A program made the position numbers and the translations under genes. 11,308 bases of DNA from Alphaproteobacteria bacterium (GTDB taxonomy: Bacteria > Pseudomonadota > Alphaproteobacteria > UBA9219), in the NCBI GenBank assembly GCA_028693775.1, contig JAQUUS010000024.1, positions 1-11,308 on the forward strand, written 5' to 3'. The notes under the pieces are model-generated. The model made no database searches, was not told the origin of the DNA, and saw only the letters and a list, made by a program, of their open reading frames with translations. Positions 1-6,732 of the stretch are shown piece after piece; position 1 is the first letter of the stretch; each line of letters opens with the position of its first letter.

Positions 1-128
1 GCATGTGTCCGGGCAGTCCGTATCGGTGCTCGGGCAGTCCGTATCCGATGGGCATGTGTCCGGGCAGTCCGTATCGGTGCTCGGGCAATCCGTATCTGAC
101 GGGCATGTGTCCGGGCAGTCCGTATCGG
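1..128. repeat. 51-bp in-frame tandem repeat coding for an Asp/Cys-rich tail
   Basis: Two full units (1-51 and 52-102) differ at only three positions, and a third partial unit (103-128) is identical to the first over its 26 bases. Decay continues to about 180. A period of 51 is a multiple of three, so gain or loss of a unit keeps the frame. On the minus strand each unit encodes 17 residues, DTDCPDTCPSDTDCPST, with Cys at a regular 4-6-7 spacing. Each unit itself contains a shorter internal echo (DTDCP twice). The array is cut by the window edge, so the copy number is unknown. Confidence 0.9.
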
Positions 129-1113
129 GAGTCGTATCGGTCGGAGTGTCCGGTGTCGTGTCGGGCGTGTCTGTATCAGTCGACGCAGGAACATCATTTG
201 TCGAAACGTCACTGTAATGATGATGCGACGAACTTCCCGGTGTTTCGTTCAGATAGACAATTCCATGCTCGGACGGAGGCTGCCCCAAAGCGGCGCGGAT
301 CTCATCGACGTCGCGCGCATTGACGGCGTAACCATGCGAGGCCTGATAAAGGGAAACAACCGTCTTTTCCGCCGTCTCCGGAACAACAGTCTCGCTGACG
401 GCAGGAACCGCCGCTTCGCTCACAACCGGAACGTCGGGCTGGATATCCGGAAGGGTCAGAGTCTCGTTCAACGTCGAATTATTGACGAGGCAGAACGGAG
501 CCGTTGTGTTGTTGACTACGGTCGAAGCGGTGTCGTTTCCTCCAAACAGGAAATCTAGATGAAGCTTTTCGGCCAAGTTAGATAAAGCGTTCGTGTCGGC
601 AACGCTTGCTGCGGCTTCGCCGATCATTTTTTCGACGACAACGCCGCCAAAAAAACTGCCCAGCATTCCGTAGACAGCGCCTCTCTTCGCTCCTTTTGCA
701 AAAGAACTCACAACCCATCCGGAAGCACGGCCGTTTTTGGCATTGGCTTTGGATGTTTTATAGACATTCCTCGCTCCGCCTAGCATGCCGCCGCTGAAGG
801 CTCCGGCTGCAACGGTCACGGAGAGGATAACGACCGGACTGGCCAATGCGGCAGGAGCGGTTGCCGCAAGCGCGGAAACAGCCGCCGCTTTGAAGAGCGT
901 CCGGATACCGATGCCGGCGCCGAAGCCGACTGCGATTTCCGGCGCATGACGGGCAAGATGTGCGGCGCGTTTTCTGGCTTTGGAAACAAAAACTTCGGCG
1001 CGCGAAACCATGGGTTCGAACGCATGTACGGAATAATCGGAAAATACTTTGGGATTCGGCGGCACATATCCCGGAAAAACCGGATTCTTGTTAAAAGAAA
1101 CTATGTTCGTCAT
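1..1113 (-). CDS. Hypothetical glycine-zipper protein with Asp/Cys-rich tandem-repeat tail, 3' end cut by window edge
   Basis: I do not recognise the family. The frame is open from the ATG at 1113 to the window edge, giving 371 residues without a stop, so the C-terminus is missing. A GAGGAG Shine-Dalgarno lies 7 nt before the ATG and fixes the start. Visible regions are: residues 1-55, polar, with Pro and aromatic residues near the start and basic residues later; about 60-163, strongly hydrophobic and Ala/Gly-rich, with zippers G104-x3-G108-x3-G112 and G141-x3-G145-x3-G149; 165-290, acidic and polar, with a single Cys208; a short HHH at 297-299; then from about 310 an Asp/Thr/Pro tail that becomes a 17-residue repeat with three Cys per unit. 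There is no N-terminal signal peptide. The hydrophobic core resembles that of the neighbouring gene at 1404-2627, which suggests paralogy. A membrane-inserting or surface protein is possible, but that is inference. Confidence 0.82.
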   Translation of the reverse strand, partial: MTNIVSFNKNPVFPGYVPPNPKVFSDYSVHAFEPMVSRAEVFVSKARKRAAHLARHAPEIAVGFGAGIGIRTLFKAAAVSALAATAPAALASPVVILSVTVAAGAFSGGMLGGARNVYKTSKANAKNGRASGWVVSSFAKGAKRGAVYGMLGSFFGGVVVEKMIGEAAASVADTNALSNLAEKLHLDFLFGGNDTASTVVNNTTAPFCLVNNSTLNETLTLPDIQPDVPVVSEAAVPAVSETVVPETAEKTVVSLYQASHGYAVNARDVDEIRAALGQPPSEHGIVYLNETPGSSSHHHYSDVSTNDVPASTDTDTPDTTPDTPTDTTPDTDCPDTCPSDTDCPSTDTDCPDTCPSDTDCPSTDTDCPDTC

Positions 1114-1148
1114 CGAAATGCTCCTCAAAAATGAGACAATGGATACTC

Positions 1149-1176
1149 GATATAAAATCCGCCGTATCACCTTCAA
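1149..1176 (-). promoter_or_regulatory. Candidate sigma-70 type promoter for the gene starting at 1113
   Basis: On the minus strand TTGAAG (1171-1176) is followed after 16 nt by TATATC (1149-1154), giving a start near 1141 and a leader of about 28 nt with the GAGGAG site inside it. The terminator at 1342-1375 separates this gene from the one upstream, so it needs a promoter in this gap. The boxes are imperfect and the call is tentative. Confidence 0.35.
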
Positions 1177-1331
1177 GAAGTGCCTGTATTATGCATGCCG
1201 GCAGTCAGTACGCAATTGTATCTTCTATGTTTTGGAAGTGCTTCCGCGGCACAGGCAAAGCGCAAAGCACTCTTTTTCCATACATCGTCTTGACTCGCCT
1301 GCGTATTCCATCGGGAAAATCAAAAACGCTG

Positions 1332-1375
1332 CAAACAAAAAAAATTGCCCGGCTCCTGACGGGACCGGGCAATTT
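1332..1375 (-). terminator. Rho-independent terminator of the gene at 1404-2627
   Basis: The arms 1342-1352 and 1365-1375 (AAATTGCCCGG and CCGGGCAATTT) form a perfect 11-bp stem. Read on the minus strand, the stem runs straight into a T-rich tract (the complement of the A-rich run at 1332-1344). It sits about 30 nt after the stop codon at 1404, the classic position for an intrinsic terminator. Confidence 0.88.
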
Positions 1376-1389
1376 GGGTGTTTTGCTTC

Positions 1390-1422
1390 AATTATTCCGA
1401 AAATTACAGCTTCGGAATAATT
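1390..1422 (-). repeat. 12-bp perfect inverted repeat spanning the stop codon
   Basis: AATTATTCCGAA (1390-1401) and TTCGGAATAATT (1411-1422) are exact reverse complements separated by 9 nt. The TAA stop (1404-1406) lies in the loop. No T-tract follows it directly; the canonical terminator hairpin comes about 15 nt further on. It may be a 3'-end stabilising hairpin, part of a double terminator, or a protein-binding site. The sequence does not decide. Confidence 0.8.
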
Positions 1423-2627
1423 GCATTCTTCGGAATGGGAAGGTTGTGCGCCTTCATGTACGCATACAAATTCTTGCCGAGAACGAAGGGCTCGTTTTTG
1501 TCGGGGGCATTCTGCGCCCCGCCACGGATCACACGCACATGGCCTGTGCCGCTGTCGTCGTTATTATAATATGTACGATGGTCGGACCAATCGCCGCGAT
1601 CATGCAGGCTGCTATAGTCGTGTCCCGAACCGTGCCCGAAATGATGGTGGCCATCGGCAACCGGCTCGGGCATATGCGTTCTCACAAACGTTTCGGTATC
1701 GACGATCTCATCCGGAATAAGTGCTTGCGGCACAAGACACTGGTCGGATGCAAAAGCCGTAGGGCTCGCCGCCTTGGCAGCCTCGGTGCTTTCCTTGAGA
1801 TTGGTGACGATGTTCGAACCAGCTTCGTATCCGCCGATCACGATGTTCGTCAATTCGTAGGCCACTCCTGCCGACACGATGCCGAATGCCGCGCCGATTG
1901 CAGCGCTCTTTAATGCAGCGGCAAGATTCACTTTTTTATTGAGGTGATTGTCCTTGATGAACTTTCTCTGTCCCGCATAGGAACGCGCAGCCGCCATAAT
2001 GCCACCGACCATGCCACCCAATACAATCGGGGCTACAATCAGCGATGCCGAAGGCATAACGGCTGCAGCGGTTGCCACGGCAACCGGAGCCAGAATGGTT
2101 CGGAGAGCGATACCGAGCGCAACGTTGGCGAGAAGAACCTGCGCCGCATGCCCTCCAGTGAGCTTGGCGCTCTCCTTAAAACCTTCATCGACACTGAGCG
2201 GCGGCGGCGCGGCCGCAGCAGCCGAACCTCCGGCAGGACCTGAAGACGCTGAACCGGCCGGCGGCGGAGAACCCGGCACAGGCGCAGAAGCTCCGGGTGC
2301 AGGTGTGGACGTTTGGGCCGTTCCGCCGGAAACCGGTTGAGGTCCGGGCGGTGGAGAAGCCGTTTGCGCCGACGACGGACCCGAACTCGTCGAGGGTGCT
2401 GTCGAAGCGTTAGCGGCGTTTGAGGGCTGAGTCTGCGCTGTATAGTATTGCGCAAGATCGTCAGCCGCTTTTTGCACGGCTTGCTTGGCGGCATTGACCT
2501 CGGTCTGCGCGGCATCAATCGCGGCTTTATTCGCACCCGCTTGTTCGCCCTTGAGCAAGGCCTCCGCTGCGGTTAGCTTTGTTTTGGCATCTACCAATGC
2601 CCTGCTGAGATCCTGTTCCAAAGACAT
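1404..2627 (-). CDS. Hypothetical coiled-coil, Pro-rich-linker, glycine-zipper protein with His-rich tail
   Basis: This is a 407-residue protein of no family I recognise. I start it at the ATG at 2627, which has an AGGA six nt upstream; a TTG two codons earlier would sit directly against that site. Residues 1-62 are Ala/Lys/Glu-rich with coiled-coil-like heptads. Residues 65-145 are a Pro/Ser/Ala/Gly linker. Residues 160-268 form a hydrophobic core with G204-x3-G208 and S241-x3-G245-x3-G249 patterns. Cys297 follows, then a His-rich stretch (about 327-350, including GHHHFGHGSGH) that could bind metal. The last 24 residues are LYAYMKAHNLPIPKNAII plus a short end. There is no signal peptide. The core aligns with that of the gene at 1-1113, for example a shared GI..RT at its start. 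The gene is monocistronic by its strong terminator. A membrane-active or secreted protein is a guess only. Confidence 0.85.
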   Translation of the reverse strand: MSLEQDLSRALVDAKTKLTAAEALLKGEQAGANKAAIDAAQTEVNAAKQAVQKAADDLAQYYTAQTQPSNAANASTAPSTSSGPSSAQTASPPPGPQPVSGGTAQTSTPAPGASAPVPGSPPPAGSASSGPAGGSAAAAAPPPLSVDEGFKESAKLTGGHAAQVLLANVALGIALRTILAPVAVATAAAVMPSASLIVAPIVLGGMVGGIMAAARSYAGQRKFIKDNHLNKKVNLAAALKSAAIGAAFGIVSAGVAYELTNIVIGGYEAGSNIVTNLKESTEAAKAASPTAFASDQCLVPQALIPDEIVDTETFVRTHMPEPVADGHHHFGHGSGHDYSSLHDRGDWSDHRTYYNNDDSGTGHVRVIRGGAQNAPDKNEPFVLGKNLYAYMKAHNLPIPKNAIIPKL

Positions 2628-3005
2628 ATGCAATCCTGCCTATTCAATATTTCTTATCTCTTTGACGAATCCGATCTGCGGATACGGTCCTTTTCCAAGC
2701 TTTGCTACACCCTGGCTTTTGGACTTACCATATTATTTTTGCACACCTTTTTATTATGCCCAGTTTCTCACAAAATGGTTTAAAAATCCAATTATTGAAT
2801 TATTTTCGTTAGTTACTTGTTTGGGCGTTAACCATAGCGCTTTTCGGCAGCCTCCAGAAAAACAGATTCTCCAAAGAGATACGCAAATCCCCAGCAAGGC
2901 CTCCTTAACGCTTTTCTCAAAGTATATTAGGTAAAAAAAGCAGCCTGCGGCCATTTATCGCCGTGTTTCCAAGCCAAAAACAGTGCGATTGAGGAATGCG
3001 CCCGT
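2628..3005. other. AT-rich divergent intergenic region without a supported gene
   Basis: This 378-bp stretch separates the minus-strand hypothetical gene from recJ and must carry both promoters. It is clearly more AT-rich than its flanks, mainly 2640-2940. A TATATT at 2923-2928 could be a -10 box for recJ, but it has no good -35 partner. A TTAACCAT (2828-2835) resembles a CtrA half-site, but no second TTAA lies at the required distance. A 66-codon minus-strand frame (2754-2954) lacks a ribosome binding site and I do not accept it. GAGGA at 2991-2995 is the recJ ribosome binding site. Confidence 0.7.
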
Positions 3006-4781
3006 GTGGACTACAAGCATGTCATGACTCATCAGGCATTTCTCGGAATCGAAAAATCTTATACAGGCCGCCGCTGGATCGGCCGCGACTATGACGAACG
3101 CACAGCGCTGGCTCTAAGCCAACGCCTCGGCGTTTCGGACGTCATTGCCCGCTGCATGAATGCGCGAGGCATCGGATTGGAGGACGCGCAAGAGTTTCTC
3201 GATCCCAAACTGCGCGATTCCATGCCGAACCCAAGCTCGTTCAAGGATATGGACAAGGCCGCTGCGCGCTTTGCGGAAGCCGTCAAGACGGGCGAAGCCA
3301 TGGCCGTCTTCGGCGATTACGATGTGGACGGCGCAACTTCGTCGGCGCTTCTCATTCGTTTCGCAAAAGCTTTGGGGATCTCTCTCAGGCTTTATGTTCC
3401 GGACAGGCTCAAGGAAGGTTATGGACCAAACAGCGCGGCCATGACGGCTTTGGCCAAGGAAGGCATTCGCCTCGTTCTCTGCGTGGACTGCGGCACAACG
3501 GCCTACGAAGCTCTCGAAACCGCAAAGAGCGAAGGCATGGATGTGATCGTTCTCGACCATCATGCTTCCGAACCGGCTTTGCCGCCTGCCGTCGCTCTGG
3601 TCAATCCGAGCCGCATCGACGAAAACGGAACCTTTAGTTATCTCGCCGCCGTGGGCGTGACCTATCTGTTCGTCATCGCCGCCAACCGTTCGCTCAGAAA
3701 CGCAGGGTATTATACCGCCGAACGCCCGCAACCCGACCTGATGCGCTGGCTCGATCTTGTCGCCATGGGCACGGTTTGCGATGCCGTCAAACTGACCGGC
3801 CTCAACCGCGCGCTGGTTGCGCAAGGATTGAAGATCGCTGCGCAGAAACACAATCCCGGAATCGCGGCCCTTGCGCAAACAGCAGGCGTTCGAACCATGG
3901 ATGCCTATGCCGCCGGGTTTATGCTCGGCCCTCGCATCAATGCCGGAGGACGCATCGGCGAATCCGATCTGGGCGCAAAGCTTCTTTCGACCGAAGATCC
4001 CTCCGAAGCGGAAGCGCTCGCCCGCCGCATGAACGATCTGAACGCAGAACGCCGGGGCATTGAGGCCGACGTTCTGGCCGAAGCCGAACGGATGGTGCAA
4101 ACCGAATCCCTGCCGATGGTTTTTGTCGCTTCCGACAACTGGCATCCCGGCGTCATCGGCATCGTCGCTTCGCGCCTCAAAGACAAATTCCGGCATCCGG
4201 CGCTCGTCGTTTCGCTTGACGGCGACATCGGCAAAGGATCAGGACGTTCGATCGGCAATATCGATCTCGGCGCGCACGTCATCGCCGCAAGGCAGGCCGG
4301 GCTTCTGATCAACGGCGGCGGACATAAAATGGCCGCCGGATTAACCGTCGACCGCGCAAAGCTCGACGCGCTTCGCGATTTCCTTGCCGAACGCATCGGC
4401 AAGCAGATGGAAGAAGACCCCCTTGTTCCAACACTGACCCTGGACGGGCTTGTCGCGGGGCCTGCGTTGCAGCCAGAGTTTTTGAAACAGATCGAAAGGC
4501 TCGGACCTTTCGGTTCGGGAAACTCGGAACCCCGCTTCGCCCTTGCCGACTGCAAGATCGTTCGTGCGGACGTTGTCGGCGAAAAACACGTTAGCGTCGT
4601 TTTCACGCAAGGCGGCGCACGCCTGAGGGGTATTGCGTTTCGCGCCATGGAAAACGAACTGGGACAAGCCCTTCTGAAAGGCGGCGACCGCCTGTACCTC
4701 GCAGGGCATGTGCGCGGCGACGAATGGCAGGGCCAAATGCGCATTCAACTGCATATTAGCGATGCCGCGGCGGCCACCTAG
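3006..4781 (+). CDS. recJ: Single-stranded-DNA-specific 5'-3' exonuclease RecJ
   Basis: RecJ degrades single-stranded DNA 5' to 3' in the cytoplasm and serves recombinational repair and mismatch excision. The 591-residue length is normal for the family. The DHH phosphoesterase motifs are intact: DYDVDG (104-109), DCGTT (161-165), LDHH (183-186) and GPRINAGGR (308-316). The DHHA1 domain carries NWHPGVIGIVASR (378-390), GSGRS (411-415) and NGGGHKMAAG (436-445). The C-terminal part (about 475-590) fits the RecJ OB-fold. The start is GTG, placed by GAGGA ten nt upstream; the next in-frame ATG is seven codons in and lacks such a site. The glmU start lies only 44 nt after the stop with no terminator between, so the two are probably co-transcribed. 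In many relatives recJ sits with other genes such as hom or glpX; that is family knowledge. Confidence 0.96.
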   Translation: MDYKHVMTHQAFLGIEKSYTGRRWIGRDYDERTALALSQRLGVSDVIARCMNARGIGLEDAQEFLDPKLRDSMPNPSSFKDMDKAAARFAEAVKTGEAMAVFGDYDVDGATSSALLIRFAKALGISLRLYVPDRLKEGYGPNSAAMTALAKEGIRLVLCVDCGTTAYEALETAKSEGMDVIVLDHHASEPALPPAVALVNPSRIDENGTFSYLAAVGVTYLFVIAANRSLRNAGYYTAERPQPDLMRWLDLVAMGTVCDAVKLTGLNRALVAQGLKIAAQKHNPGIAALAQTAGVRTMDAYAAGFMLGPRINAGGRIGESDLGAKLLSTEDPSEAEALARRMNDLNAERRGIEADVLAEAERMVQTESLPMVFVASDNWHPGVIGIVASRLKDKFRHPALVVSLDGDIGKGSGRSIGNIDLGAHVIAARQAGLLINGGGHKMAAGLTVDRAKLDALRDFLAERIGKQMEEDPLVPTLTLDGLVAGPALQPEFLKQIERLGPFGSGNSEPRFALADCKIVRADVVGEKHVSVVFTQGGARLRGIAFRAMENELGQALLKGGDRLYLAGHVRGDEWQGQMRIQLHISDAAAAT

Positions 4782-4825
4782 CGAATCCCTTGGATTGCCC
4801 TGAAATCTATGGCAGAAATAACGGC

Positions 4826-6172
4826 ATGACTGAAAACGCTCATCTTCCTCCGCTTGCTTGCGTCGTCCTTGCCGCCGGTTTGGGCACGCGTATGAAATCC
4901 GAACTCCCGAAGGTTTTGCATCCGGTCGCGGGCATTCCCATGCTCACGCATGTCTTGAACGTTTGCAAAGAAACAAAGCCGGAGCATATCGTCGTCGTTG
5001 TCGGACCCGACGCTTCGGAAATCGAAAAGGTCGCGGCGCCCTATCGCTGCTTCGTTCAGCAAAAACCTCTCGGCACAGGAGATGCCGTCAAGGCCGTGCG
5101 CAAGGCTTTGGTCGATTTCGCGGGAGACGTCATTGTTTTGTTCGGCGACGGGCCGCTGATCAGGCCTGAATCCCTCCTCCTTATGCAGGAACATCGCCGG
5201 AAAACCGGTGCAGCCGTTGTAGTCGCAGGCTTTACGCCCGACAACCCCGCCTCTTACGGACGCCTGATTATCGACGAAACAGGCAATCTTTCGGAAATCG
5301 TGGAGGCCTCGGAAACGACGCCCGAACAAAACGCCATACGTCTTTGCAACGGCGGCGTTATGCTGTTTGATTCAGGCAAGCTTTGGCCCATGCTCGACCA
5401 GCTGCGCGACGATAACGCCAAACAAGAGTTCTTCCTCACCGATTGCGTCGCCCTCGCCCAGCAAAACGGCGAGGCCAGCGTCGTTCTTATCATTTCGGAA
5501 GACGAGGTTCTGGGCATCAACACGCGCGTCGAACTCGCGCAAGCCGAAAAGCTCATGCAACAGCGTCTGCGCAAAAAGGCCATGCTCGGCGGCGTGACCA
5601 TGATCGATCCCGACAGCGTATTCCTGTCCGCCGACACCAGATTCGGTCGCGACATTGTGATCGCACCGCACGTTATAATCGGACCCGGAGTCGAAATCGC
5701 GGACAAGGTTGAAATCCGCGCCTTCACCCACATCGAACACGTCAGGATTGAAAGCGAGGCGATTGTCGGTCCCTTTGCGCGTATCCGGCCTCATTCGCAT
5801 ATCGGCGCTCAGGCGCATATCGGGAATTTCGTCGAGATCAAGAACAGCGTCATCAATCCCGGCGCCAAGGTAAACCATCTTTCCTATGTCGGCGATTCAG
5901 ACGTCGGCACCAAGGCCAACATCGGCGCGGGCACGATTACCGCCAACTATGACGGGTTTAACAAAAATCACACCGATATCGGCGCAGGCGCTTCCATCGG
6001 ATCGAACGTCGTTTTGGTCGCCCCGGTCAAGGTCGGCGACGGGGCTCAGGTCGCGGCCGGAAGCGTTATTACCAAGGAAGTTCCGCCGGATGCCCTCGCT
6101 TTTGCCCGCGCCAAACAGGAAAACAAGGCCGGATGGGCCGCCAGATTGAGGGCAAACAAGGCGAAAAAGTAA
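4826..6172 (+). CDS. glmU: Bifunctional GlcNAc-1-phosphate uridyltransferase / glucosamine-1-phosphate acetyltransferase GlmU
   Basis: GlmU acetylates glucosamine-1-phosphate and couples the product to UTP, giving UDP-GlcNAc for peptidoglycan and lipid A. The N-terminal uridyltransferase shows LAAGLGTRMKS (15-25), QKPLGTGDAVK and FGDGPLI (106-112) with its metal-binding Asp108. The second position after that Asp is usually T or V rather than G here. The C-terminal left-handed beta-helix of hexapeptide repeats has KVNHLSYVGD, with His351 at the position of catalytic His363 of the E. coli enzyme, then NIGAGTITANYDG. The ATG at 4826 gives 448 residues and places the nucleotide-binding loop at the usual distance. 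An upstream in-frame TTG at 4790 would add 12 residues unlike the family. The ribosome binding site is weak (GGCAG, 10 nt away), compatible with coupling to recJ. Confidence 0.96.
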   Translation: MTENAHLPPLACVVLAAGLGTRMKSELPKVLHPVAGIPMLTHVLNVCKETKPEHIVVVVGPDASEIEKVAAPYRCFVQQKPLGTGDAVKAVRKALVDFAGDVIVLFGDGPLIRPESLLLMQEHRRKTGAAVVVAGFTPDNPASYGRLIIDETGNLSEIVEASETTPEQNAIRLCNGGVMLFDSGKLWPMLDQLRDDNAKQEFFLTDCVALAQQNGEASVVLIISEDEVLGINTRVELAQAEKLMQQRLRKKAMLGGVTMIDPDSVFLSADTRFGRDIVIAPHVIIGPGVEIADKVEIRAFTHIEHVRIESEAIVGPFARIRPHSHIGAQAHIGNFVEIKNSVINPGAKVNHLSYVGDSDVGTKANIGAGTITANYDGFNKNHTDIGAGASIGSNVVLVAPVKVGDGAQVAAGSVITKEVPPDALAFARAKQENKAGWAARLRANKAKK

Positions 6173-6199
6173 GAAAAACAGACTTTTTCTCAATAAAAC

Positions 6200-6228
6200 T
6201 TGACATTCAGGCCCTTTTTCGGGACATT
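6200..6228 (+). promoter_or_regulatory. Candidate promoter for rpmG
   Basis: A perfect TTGACA (6200-6205) lies 28 bp after the glmU stop. After a 17-nt spacer comes GACATT (6223-6228), which matches three of six bases of the -10 consensus. A start near 6235 would give a leader of about 75 nt. The -35 box is excellent and the -10 box is weak. Confidence 0.45.
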
Positions 6229-6247
6229 GCGCCCCTTCCCGCTCTCC

Positions 6248-6269
6248 AAACCGGATAGCCGGGGTTTTT
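6248..6269 (+). terminator. Weak hairpin with T-run between glmU and rpmG
   Basis: CCGG-ATAG-CCGG (6251-6262) folds into a short stem. AAA at 6248-6250 can pair with TTT at 6265-6267 across a two-base bulge, and a run of five T ends at 6269. It may end glmU transcripts. If the promoter at 6200 is real, it lies instead inside the rpmG leader and could attenuate it. The stem is short, so confidence is low. Confidence 0.28.
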
Positions 6270-6308
6270 ACGGCGGCGCGCCGATTTAAGAATTCAGGAT
6301 AGAACGCT

Positions 6309-6488
6309 ATGGCAAAAACAAAGAACGATATCAAGCTGGTCAGCTCCGCCAACACGGGCTTCTTCTATGTCACCAAGAAGAACCCCAAGAACAATACCAA
6401 CAAGCTGGAACTGAAAAAGTACGATCCCGTCGTGCGCAAGCACGTCGCCTTCAAGGAAGGCAAGATCAAGGAATCGAAGAAGTCCTAA
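6309..6488 (+). CDS. rpmG: 50S ribosomal protein L33 (bL33)
   Basis: This small gene of 59 residues encodes bL33, a component of the large ribosomal subunit near the E site. The sequence carries the family signature TGFFYVTKKN (16-25) and KKYDPVVRKHVAFKE (36-50). It lacks the paired CxxC motifs, so it is the zinc-independent form and does not imply a zinc-regulated paralogue. It is a few residues longer at the Lys/Ser-rich C-terminus than the usual roughly 55 residues of alphaproteobacteria. AGGAT eight nt upstream of the ATG marks the start. The gene has its own candidate promoter at 6200 and a strong terminator at 6527, so it is probably transcribed alone although it lies between glmU and glmS. 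Confidence 0.96.
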   Translation: MAKTKNDIKLVSSANTGFFYVTKKNPKNNTNKLELKKYDPVVRKHVAFKEGKIKESKKS

Positions 6489-6526
6489 GCTTCGCTTCTT
6501 TTGTATCTTGAGCGAATCGATTGCAT

Positions 6527-6551
6527 CGCCCGCCGGATCGGCGGGCGTTTT
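6527..6551 (+). terminator. Rho-independent terminator after rpmG
   Basis: CGCCCGCCG (6527-6535) and CGGCGGGCG (6539-6547) form a perfect 9-bp GC stem around GAT (or 8 bp with a 5-nt loop). TTTT follows at 6548-6551. It lies 39 bp after the rpmG stop codon and isolates rpmG from glmS. Confidence 0.85.
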
Positions 6552-6732
6552 GCTGTGCGCCGTACGCACGCATTCCGTCAATAGAAAAAACCGCCGCCCC
6601 ACCGGGCAAAAATCCGACGGACGCCCTCGAACAAAAAAACGGGCTCCGGTAACATTTTGTTGTCAAAGTTGATTTCAGTCTCGCAGAGTTTGACCTATTC
6701 TATCGGTCATATTCACACCTCGGAGGAACAAC

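Noticed and set aside
3..323. Plus-strand open frames over the 51-bp repeats (repeated PGSPYR or SGQSVSV peptides)
   Set aside because: They are shadows of the repeat array. The minus frame continues for 371 codons, has a strong ribosome binding site and a core like that of the neighbouring protein; the plus frames have neither.
2628..2633. TTG start two codons before the ATG of the 407-residue hypothetical protein
   Set aside because: The AGGA would abut the TTG directly, whereas it is correctly spaced for the ATG at 2627.
2828..2835. TTAACCAT resembling a CtrA half-site upstream of recJ
   Set aside because: The second TTAA at seven bases is missing on both sides, and one 8-mer in an AT-rich region is weak evidence.
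2754..2954. 66-codon minus-strand frame upstream of the hypothetical gene
   Set aside because: No ribosome binding site, AT-rich non-coding-like composition, no recognisable motif, and it overlaps the likely promoter region of recJ.
4790..4825. Upstream TTG start for glmU adding 12 residues
   Set aside because: The extra residues do not resemble GlmU N-termini and the ATG at 4826 puts the nucleotide-binding loop at the normal position.
6690..6715. TTGACC-like box and TGACC/GGTCA inverted repeat just upstream of glmS
   Set aside because: The only TATTCA-like partner is 14 nt away, too close for a standard promoter, and a 5-bp repeat arises easily by chance.
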